NCBI GenBank assembly: GCA_038405435.1
Contig: JBBYHZ010000005.1
Length of the DNA stretch: 64,000 bases
DNA from: Dryocola clanedunensis_A
Lineage (GTDB): Bacteria; Pseudomonadota; Gammaproteobacteria; Enterobacterales; Enterobacteriaceae
Direction: 5' to 3' (one strand)
Notes under the pieces: model-generated
Seen by the model: only the letters and a program-made list of their open reading frames with translations
The model's database searches: none
What the model was told of the DNA's origin: nothing
Made by a program: the position numbers and the translations under genes
Part shown: piece by piece, positions 57,911 through 64,000 of the stretch
How positions within the stretch are numbered: position 1 is the stretch's first letter
Layout of the letters: every line of letters begins with the position of its first letter

Positions 57911-59044
57911 CTATACCTGAACTTTAGGTCGCAGCACCAGCGCGGGCAGCGCCACCAGCGCCATAATCCAGAACATTCCGCCCTGCATATGCTGGTACAG
58001 GAAGCCGGAGAACATCGTCATCACGGCGATGCCGCCGCCCATCGCCACCGCGGAATAGACCGCCTGCAAACGAATCACCTCGTTGCCCTGCCGCGCCGAG
58101 ATATAACGCATGGCGGCAAGGTGGCAGACGGTGAAGCTGCCGCAGTGGAGGATTTGCGCCACCAGCAGCCACGGCAGCTCCGTCGTCCAGCCCATCAGGC
58201 TCCAGCGGATAATGCCCGCCACGCCCGACAGCAGCAGCAGGTCGCGCGCGCTCCAGCGGCGGAACAGCTTGTTGCTCAGCGCAAAGATAACGATTTCCGC
58301 CACCACGCCCAGCGACCACAGATAGCCCACGGTTGAAGCGGAATACCCTGCGCCCTGCCAGTAAATGGCGCTGAAACCATAGTAAGCCGCGTGCGCGCCC
58401 TGAAGCAGCGAGACGCAGGCCAGAAAACGCCATGAGCTGAGCACCAGCTTCTTCCACGCCTGCCAGCCCGCCGCCTCTTTGTGGCGCGCTTCTCCCTGCG
58501 GCATCACCGAAGGCCGCAGCATCATGCCAATCAGCATCGACGCCACGCCAACGCTCAGCAGCACCAGTATCGCCTGGTAGCTGAACATGCTGACCAGCTT
58601 GCCGGTCATCGCCGAGCCAATCACGAAGGCCAGCGAGCCCCACAGGCGCACCCGCCCGTAATCCATGGTGATTTGCTTCTGCCAGGTACCTGCCAGCGCG
58701 TCCGTAAGGGGCACCAGCGGCGAGAAAAAGAGGTTAAAGCCAACCATCACCACCAGCAGCCAGGTCGCGGTCTGGCCGAACCAGAAGGCGATAGCAAAGA
58801 GTAAGGTGAGAAGCGCGAGGAGGCGTAAAGCAAAAACAAGTCGGGAGGGGTCGGTAACGCGGGGGGCTAACAGCAAACTACCAAGGAAACGAGCGATTAA
58901 TCCAGCGCCCAGCAGCAGCCCTATCGTTTCGGGCGGAAGCCCTATCCCGGCCAGCCAGACGCTCCAGAATGGCAGGAAAATACCGTAGCTAAAGAAGTAG
59001 GTAAAGTAACCGAGCGCCAGCCAGCGCGTTGAATGCAAACTCAT
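57911..59044 (-). CDS. hcaT: MFS transporter HcaT (3-phenylpropionate permease-like)
   Basis: 377 residues (E. coli 379). A 12-span major-facilitator protein of the phenylpropionic acid:H+ symporter / LacY_symp-like group. The start MSLHSTRWLALGYFTYFFSYGIF is nearly identical to E. coli HcaT, as is the HAAYYGFSAIYWQGAGYSAS segment in the middle. In E. coli it lies beside hcaR and the hca dioxygenase genes; here no hca catabolic gene follows and a sugar-porter gene is next, so its substrate in this organism is uncertain. Confidence 0.93.
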   Translation of the reverse strand: MSLHSTRWLALGYFTYFFSYGIFLPFWSVWLAGIGLPPETIGLLLGAGLIARFLGSLLLAPRVTDPSRLVFALRLLALLTLLFAIAFWFGQTATWLLVVMVGFNLFFSPLVPLTDALAGTWQKQITMDYGRVRLWGSLAFVIGSAMTGKLVSMFSYQAILVLLSVGVASMLIGMMLRPSVMPQGEARHKEAAGWQAWKKLVLSSWRFLACVSLLQGAHAAYYGFSAIYWQGAGYSASTVGYLWSLGVVAEIVIFALSNKLFRRWSARDLLLLSGVAGIIRWSLMGWTTELPWLLVAQILHCGSFTVCHLAAMRYISARQGNEVIRLQAVYSAVAMGGGIAVMTMFSGFLYQHMQGGMFWIMALVALPALVLRPKVQV

Positions 59045-59137
59045 GATCCCTCCCGTTTTCGTGGCGCTAGTGTGGGGGAGGGAAACATGGCTTGCAAGCT
59101 TTCCTTAACAGCTTAATAACAGGCTTTGCTGAGACCG

Positions 59138-60577
59138 TTAATGTGCCGCACGCTGCGCCCGGGCCGTGGCTGCATCAGCATGTTGTTTCGCCATGCGGGC
59201 CTCAAGCACTTCCAGGCTCACGCCTTTAGTCTCCGGCACGTAGCGACGGACGTAGATAAAACCGGCCGCACAGATCGCGCCATACAGCAGGAAGCTCCCA
59301 GCCGCGCCCAGGCTGGCGTTGAGCAACGGGAAGGTATAGGTCAGCAGGAAGCAGGCCACCCACAGCGCCAGCGTCGCCAGAGACATCGCCAGGCCGCGAA
59401 CCCGGTTAGGGAAGATTTCGGACAGCAACACCCAGGTCACGGGCGCAAGCGTCAGCGCGTAAATGGCAATCGCCGCCAGCACAAGGATCAGCACCGGCAG
59501 GCCCATAATCCCCAGGCCGTAGGCCGCGCCGATCAGCGCATAGATAACGGTCAGGCCCGCCGCACCGATCAGCATCAGCCTGCGGCGGCCAATCTTATCC
59601 ACCAGCGGCAGAGCGGCAATCGTAAAGATCAGGTTGATAAGCCCCGTCGCCACGATGGATTTCAGAGTGCTGTTAATGTCGAAACCGGCGGAGGCAAAAA
59701 TCTCCTGCGCGTAGTTGAAGATGACGTTAATCCCGCACCACTGCTGGAAGACGGCCAGCACCATGCCGATAATAATGATCGGCTTAACCTGAGGCTGCCA
59801 GAGCGCCGACCAGGAGACTTTCTGGTTGTCCTGATTAAGCGTTTGCTGGATCTCTTTTAGCGTCTCATCCGCATAGCTCTGGTTGCCGATGCGTTTGAGC
59901 ATCTGGTGCGCACGCTCGTTTTTACCGGCGCGGGCCAGCCAGCGCGGCGACTCAGGCACAAAGAACATCAGCACCAGGAAGGCCACAGCAGGCACCAGCT
60001 CGGCCCCAAACATCCAGCGCCAGCCCACCTGGCCGTTCCAGGTCTGGGTAATCTGCTGCATGGTTGCCGATGCGGCAACCGGTTCGGCAATCAGCAGGTT
60101 AATCAGCTGCGCGGCCAGCACGCCAATCACGATAGTCAGCTGGTTAATCGCCACGAACTTGCCGCGCTTTTCCGCCGGGCTGACTTCCGCGATATACATT
60201 GGGCTTAGCGCCGAGGCCAGGCCAATCCCCACCCCGCCGACGATACGGTAAACGATAAACATATCGAAGTTTGTCGCCATCGCCGTGCCCCACGCCGAGG
60301 CGGTGAACAGGATAGCAGAGAGCATTAACGGCAATTTTCGCCCAAAGCGGTCCGCGCACCAGCCGGAAATCAGCGCGCCAAACACGCAGCCCGCCAGCGC
60401 CGAGCTCATTGCCCAGCCGGACTGCGCCGGGTCAGTAATGGAAAAATAAGCTTCATAAAACGGTTTCGCACCGCCGATCACCACCCAGTCATAGCCAAAC
60501 AGCAGGCCACCGCAGGCGGCCACCAGACAGATGGTCCAGACATAGCCCATGTGTAGTTTCGTCTGCACAGTATTCAT
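59138..60577 (-). CDS. Sugar porter family MFS transporter
   Basis: 479 residues. Twelve hydrophobic spans, with sugar-porter signatures: RFGRK after span 2 (about 72-76), YRIVGGVGIGLASALSPMYIAE (in part) around 108-128, PESPRWLARAG near 215, DKIGRRRL in the second half and PETKG at the C-terminus. It resembles XylE/GalP-type proton-sugar symporters, but I cannot name the sugar. Its ATG overlaps the yphB stop by four bases (ATGA), so translation is coupled. E. coli has no such gene here: yphA takes this position. Confidence 0.93.
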   Translation of the reverse strand: MNTVQTKLHMGYVWTICLVAACGGLLFGYDWVVIGGAKPFYEAYFSITDPAQSGWAMSSALAGCVFGALISGWCADRFGRKLPLMLSAILFTASAWGTAMATNFDMFIVYRIVGGVGIGLASALSPMYIAEVSPAEKRGKFVAINQLTIVIGVLAAQLINLLIAEPVAASATMQQITQTWNGQVGWRWMFGAELVPAVAFLVLMFFVPESPRWLARAGKNERAHQMLKRIGNQSYADETLKEIQQTLNQDNQKVSWSALWQPQVKPIIIIGMVLAVFQQWCGINVIFNYAQEIFASAGFDINSTLKSIVATGLINLIFTIAALPLVDKIGRRRLMLIGAAGLTVIYALIGAAYGLGIMGLPVLILVLAAIAIYALTLAPVTWVLLSEIFPNRVRGLAMSLATLALWVACFLLTYTFPLLNASLGAAGSFLLYGAICAAGFIYVRRYVPETKGVSLEVLEARMAKQHADAATARAQRAAH

Positions 60578-61464
60578 TGTGATTCCTCCAGCAGCGTCAG
60601 CCGCATGGTCTGCCGTTGTGTTTCACCCGTCGCCAGGGGAACAAGATGACCCGCCGCCGGACGATGGTGATCGTCAGGCGCATGGCTCATTGGCTCGAGG
60701 CAAAAAAAGTTGAAATCGTAGCCTTCATCGAAGGCAGGATCGGAGACGAACAGGAAGTAGCAGGGTGCCGGAGGATCGGTTTCCATTTGTACCGAGCAGC
60801 CCGCCTCCGGCCAGCAGATGCCTGCCGTGCCGTCCCAGCCTGAAAATCCGTTATTAATCCAGCGGCGGGGCAGCCCGTTCGGCTCTGTGAAATCGAGTTC
60901 TTTCGGCACCGCGTTCTGAAACTCCCCCGCCAGCCACTGCTCGCGTTCAAGCCAATAGCCTGACGCATGCGCCTGAAGGCGCGTCTGCGCCGTTAGCGGA
61001 AAATAAGGATGCCAGCCCAGGCCAAAAGGCAGGGTTGCGCCGCCCTCGTTGGTGACCGAAAGCGAAACCTCAAGCGAATTTTCAGTCAGCTGGAATACCT
61101 GCCGGGCGGCGTAGCGATAAACCCCCTCCCGCTGCTGAAACTCCAGCACCAGCCGGGTGGCCTCAGACGAGATACAGCGCCAGGCGTTAAGCCAGCCGTC
61201 GCCGTGCAGATAGTGGCTGTCCCACGCCACGTTGGGCTGCAGAACATAGTGCCGACCGTCAAAGTCGAAGCCGTTGCCGCTCACGCGGTTGCCAAAGGGC
61301 ACCAGCGGAAAGCAGGAAGATTCAACGGCGATCCCGCTTTGCTTGCCCGGCCGCAGCAGGGGAACGCGCCCCTCCCCTTTCAGCCACCACCAGCCTTCGA
61401 TGCTGCCGCCCTGCCCGGAAACTGCCAGCTCGAGCGATTCGTTACGTAAGGTGAAAAGTGCCAT
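60574..61464 (-). CDS. yphB: Aldose 1-epimerase-like protein YphB
   Basis: 296 residues (E. coli 290). Galactose-mutarotase-like fold that interconverts alpha and beta sugar anomers. FPLVPFGNRVSGNGF, HYLHGDGWLNAW (a His in the active-site strand), GLGWHPYFPL with the second His, and the C-terminal LEPMSHAPDDHHRP with the Glu position are visible. The start is the ATG of MALFTLRNES with GAGG upstream; eleven upstream codons are open but overlap yphC's neighbour gap. It follows yphC by ten bases. Confidence 0.93.
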   Translation of the reverse strand: MALFTLRNESLELAVSGQGGSIEGWWWLKGEGRVPLLRPGKQSGIAVESSCFPLVPFGNRVSGNGFDFDGRHYVLQPNVAWDSHYLHGDGWLNAWRCISSEATRLVLEFQQREGVYRYAARQVFQLTENSLEVSLSVTNEGGATLPFGLGWHPYFPLTAQTRLQAHASGYWLEREQWLAGEFQNAVPKELDFTEPNGLPRRWINNGFSGWDGTAGICWPEAGCSVQMETDPPAPCYFLFVSDPAFDEGYDFNFFCLEPMSHAPDDHHRPAAGHLVPLATGETQRQTMRLTLLEESQ

Positions 61465-61474
61465 TGCCGCCTCG

Positions 61475-62536
61475 TTAGTCAGGGAAATTGATGACAACTT
61501 TTCCGCATTTGCCGCTGGCCATCAGCGCATAGGCTTCACCCGCCTGCGCCAGTGAGAACCGGTGCGTAATGGCGCTGCGCGGCCACAGTTTCCAGTCCGT
61601 CAGGTCGTGGGCGCATTTTTCCATGTGGTAAAGGCTCGTCACCCAGGATCCGATAATGCGGCGCTGGTGATGCATCAGGTCAGCGCTGACCTCGAACTCC
61701 ACCTTTCCGGTTTCACCGATGTAAATCACCCTTCCCCAGTCGGCGGTGGACTGCAGCGCCAGCAGACGCCCGGCGGCATTTCCTGAACAGTCGAGCGCGA
61801 CGTCCGCTCCACCGTGCGTCAGCTCTGCGATAATCTCCCCCAGGCCTTCGGTGGTGGCGAGATACCCGTGGTCCATGACGCCGAGTTTCTTCGCCATCGC
61901 CAGACGTTCAGGCTGCATATCAACGCCGATGACGCGCTTCGCGCCGCGACCCCGCGCCAGCATCATCGCCATCATCCCCACCGGGCCAAGCCCTACCACC
62001 AGCACGTTGTCGCTCCCTGAAACTTCCCCGCGCAGAATGCCTTCGTATGCCGTGCCTACGCCGCAGCTGATAAAGGAACCGTCTTCATAGCTGAGGGCCT
62101 CCGGCAAAAGAATGAGGTCTTTTTCTTCCGCCAGCAGATACTCGGCATGGCCGCCATCGCGCTGCCAGCCATAGGCTGCCTTTCCTGCTCCGGTGCAGGA
62201 AATCGGGAAGCCGCGGCGGCAGTTCGGGCAGAAACCGCAGCCGGAAATATGATAAACCAGCACCCGGTCGCCCTCTTTGAAGTGGCGACATCCCAGCCCC
62301 GTTGCGACTATCTGCCCGCAGGGTTCATGGCCGTTAATAAATCCCTGGTAAAGCGGTTTATCCGGGGCGGCCGCGGTGGCCCGATGCTGATGGTAGATGT
62401 AGTGCACATCGCTTCCGCAGATGCCCGATGATTTCATTTTCAGCAGCACCTGGTTAATCCCAGGCGTGGGCACCGGCACCTCACGAAGGTCGACGGTAGA
62501 ATTTCCGGGTAAATAAGCGGCCTGCATTGTTTTCAT
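61475..62536 (-). CDS. yphC: Zinc-dependent alcohol/polyol dehydrogenase YphC
   Basis: 353 residues, E. coli length. Medium-chain zinc dehydrogenase: catalytic zinc Cys in SSGICGSDVHYI and His-Glu in NGHEPCGQ; structural zinc cysteines in ISGCGFCPNCRRGFPISC; NAD(P)-binding GLGPVGMMAMMLA (about 180-192). Its closeness to E. coli YphC is over nearly the full length. The likely substrate is a sugar or polyol, but it is not established. It lies between yphB (10 bp) and yphD (33 bp). Confidence 0.96.
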   Translation of the reverse strand: MKTMQAAYLPGNSTVDLREVPVPTPGINQVLLKMKSSGICGSDVHYIYHQHRATAAAPDKPLYQGFINGHEPCGQIVATGLGCRHFKEGDRVLVYHISGCGFCPNCRRGFPISCTGAGKAAYGWQRDGGHAEYLLAEEKDLILLPEALSYEDGSFISCGVGTAYEGILRGEVSGSDNVLVVGLGPVGMMAMMLARGRGAKRVIGVDMQPERLAMAKKLGVMDHGYLATTEGLGEIIAELTHGGADVALDCSGNAAGRLLALQSTADWGRVIYIGETGKVEFEVSADLMHHQRRIIGSWVTSLYHMEKCAHDLTDWKLWPRSAITHRFSLAQAGEAYALMASGKCGKVVINFPD

Positions 62537-62569
62537 AATTCCCTCTGCTCCGAATGTTGTAATTAAGCT

Positions 62570-63568
62570 TTAGCGTTTAGATTTATTGTTTCTTTGCGTA
62601 AGCAGGATGTTCGCCAGTACAGCCACCACGATGATGACGCCGCGAACCACCTGCTGGAAAAAGGAGTTGATGCCGAGCAGAACTAATCCGTTGCCAATCA
62701 GCGTGATAACCAGCACGTCGAGGAGCGTCCCGAACAGCGAGCCGCGCCCGCCGGACAGCGCCGTACCGCCAACGACTACCGCTGCAATAACATCAAATTC
62801 GAGGCCGTTTGCCGCACCGGCGTTGCCCGACCCCAGGCGGGCGGCAAGCAGAATCCCGGTCACGGCGGCCAGCAGGCCTGAGAGGGTGAAAATCATAATT
62901 CGTACCCGCCTGACGTTGATGCCGCACAGCTGAGCGGCGGTGGCGTTACCGCCAACGGCAAAGACCGAGCGCCCAAAGGCCGTTTTACGGCTGATAAACA
63001 CAAAGGCGACAAACAGCACCATCATGATGACGGCGGAGACCGGCAGGCCGAGCACCTCGCCCCCCAGCCAGTCCAGCACCGGACTTTCATCAATCGGCAC
63101 CGGCAGCGCGTTGGTCATGAACAGCCCCATGCCGCGCAGCGCACTCCATAGCCCCAGGGTGGCGACGAAGCTCGGCACGTTGAAAACGCCGCGCAGGACG
63201 CCGGCCAGCGTTCCCAACAGCGCCCCGAGCAGCAGAACCAGCAGGCAGGCGGCGGCGAGAGGAACGTGAAGCTGCAGTAAAAATGCCAGGCAGACGGAGA
63301 CGAAGGCCACCATCGGCCCGACGCTGACGTCAATTTCGCCGGAGATAATAATCAGCGTCATCGCCCAGGCGGCGATGCCAATAGTGGCCGCATCGCGCAG
63401 CACGTTCATCTGGTTATTCAAAGAGATAAAGCCCGGCGCGTTCAGAGAAAACACCAGGTAAAGAATGGCTATCACCACCAGCAGGCCGATGACGTTGATG
63501 TGTCGGCTGACGAACCGGCTGGCTGAAGCGTGTCTGCCTTCGGGCAGGCTTAATGACGAAGCGGACAT
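62570..63568 (-). CDS. yphD: Sugar ABC transporter permease YphD
   Basis: 332 residues, E. coli length. A ribose-type (BPD_transp_2) ABC permease with 8-10 hydrophobic segments, starting INVIGLLVVIAILYLVFSL. The cytosolic loop that meets the ATPase, FAVGGNATAAQLCGINVRRVR, is intact, as is GGTALSGGRGSLFGT. It pairs with YphE (ATPase, 25 bp upstream) and the periplasmic YphF that would lie outside the window. Confidence 0.96.
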   Translation of the reverse strand: MSASSLSLPEGRHASASRFVSRHINVIGLLVVIAILYLVFSLNAPGFISLNNQMNVLRDAATIGIAAWAMTLIIISGEIDVSVGPMVAFVSVCLAFLLQLHVPLAAACLLVLLLGALLGTLAGVLRGVFNVPSFVATLGLWSALRGMGLFMTNALPVPIDESPVLDWLGGEVLGLPVSAVIMMVLFVAFVFISRKTAFGRSVFAVGGNATAAQLCGINVRRVRIMIFTLSGLLAAVTGILLAARLGSGNAGAANGLEFDVIAAVVVGGTALSGGRGSLFGTLLDVLVITLIGNGLVLLGINSFFQQVVRGVIIVVAVLANILLTQRNNKSKR

Positions 63569-63593
63569 AGCGGTGTTCCTCAGTAGGATTTCA

Positions 63594-64000
63594 TCAGTGC
63601 GTGGATAACAGGGCGGACATCAGGGCATCGACGCTGACGGGAGAGTGGAACTCCCGGCTGAACGTGCCGTGCTGCAGCAGCAGAATGCGGTCGCAGACCA
63701 GCGGCAGCTCTTCGACTTCGCTCGAAATAAACAGCACGCTTTTCCCTTCCCTGGCGAGATCCCGCACGATGCGATAGATCTGCTGCTTGGCTTCGATATC
63801 GACGCCCCTGGTCGGCTCATCCAGCAGTAAAATCTGGCTGCCCGCGTAGACCCAGCGCCCGATAACGACCTTCTGCTGATTGCCCCCGGATAGCGTGCCG
63901 ATAGCCGTCTCGCTGCTGGCCGCCTTCACGCTCATGCGCTGCATGATGCCTTCCGTCAGGCTGCGAATGCGGCCCCAGTTCAGTACGCCCCTGCTGCTGA
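63594..64000 (-). CDS. yphE: Sugar ABC transporter ATPase YphE, C-terminal part (5' end outside window)
   Basis: Only about the last 135 residues are present; the frame stays open to the window end. The ribose-type ATP-binding protein normally has two ABC domains and about 500 residues, so this is the second nucleotide-binding domain. The ABC signature LSGGNQQKVVIGRW, Walker B LLLDEPTRGVDI and the switch region SSEVEEL are visible. It heads the visible part of yphE-yphD-yphC-yphB-MFS. Confidence 0.95.
   Translation of the reverse strand, partial: SSRGVLNWGRIRSLTEGIMQRMSVKAASSETAIGTLSGGNQQKVVIGRWVYAGSQILLLDEPTRGVDIEAKQQIYRIVRDLAREGKSVLFISSEVEELPLVCDRILLLQHGTFSREFHSPVSVDALMSALLSTH

Noticed and set aside
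1..64000. Search for tRNA, rRNA, CRISPR arrays, insertion sequences and prophage genes
   Set aside because: None seen by eye; every stretch over 300 bp is coding or described above. A tRNAscan or covariance search would be needed to be sure.

Overview
The window is enterobacterial chromosome. Gene order, protein lengths and sequences follow the Escherichia coli dapE-to-yph stretch almost gene for gene, but protein divergence and GC-rich third positions point to another genus of Enterobacteriaceae (Enterobacter, Kosakonia, Leclercia or Cedecea-like; the genus is not settled from this sequence). I see 57 protein genes, two of them cut by the window ends. I see no rRNA, tRNA, CRISPR array, prophage or insertion sequence.

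Layout. 1-8.8 kb: end of dapE, ypfN, then tmcA, ypfJ, purC, bamC-dapA on the minus strand, divergent gcvR-bcp, and perM. 9-19.4 kb: bepA-yfgD, hda, the upp-uraA uracil salvage pair, purMN and ppk-ppx. 19.4-27.3 kb: the c-di-GMP phosphodiesterase yfgF (pdeF), yfgG, guaBA, xseA and yfgJ. 27.3-36.6 kb: a long minus-strand housekeeping series rodZ-ispG-hisS-yfgM-bamB-der, with rlmN and ndk upstream. 36.7-47.3 kb: pbpC-yfhM (periplasmic peptidoglycan and protease-defence pair), sseA, sseB and pepB. 47.4-53.8 kb: the complete iscRSUA-hscBA-fdx-iscX iron-sulfur assembly operon and trmJ. 54-64 kb: suhB, an accessory DUF1007/NicO metal-transport pair, csiE, hcaT, and a minus-strand carbohydrate cluster.

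Functional themes. Purine synthesis and salvage (purC, purM, purN, guaB, guaA, upp, uraA) recurs, with PurR-like operators visible before purC, purM and guaB. Outer-membrane assembly and quality control is represented by bamC, bamB, bepA and yfgM. Fe-S biogenesis is complete, and Fe-S users (ispG, rlmN) lie nearby. Near-perfect FNR half-site dyads lie upstream of yfgF and between upp and purM.

Where it departs from E. coli. (1) Between suhB and csiE, where E. coli has yfhR, there is a DUF1007 periplasmic protein overlapping a NicO-family metal permease, an arrangement like ZevAB of Haemophilus. (2) After hcaT the hca phenylpropionate genes are absent. A sugar-porter MFS gene instead overlaps yphB by 4 bp and heads the 3' end of a yphE-yphD-yphC-yphB operon, so one transcript probably encodes both an ABC and an MFS sugar transporter. 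(3) Several REP-like palindromes sit at 3' ends of genes. I found no clearly unprecedented system; the yph-MFS operon and the DUF1007/NicO pair are the best candidates for follow-up.
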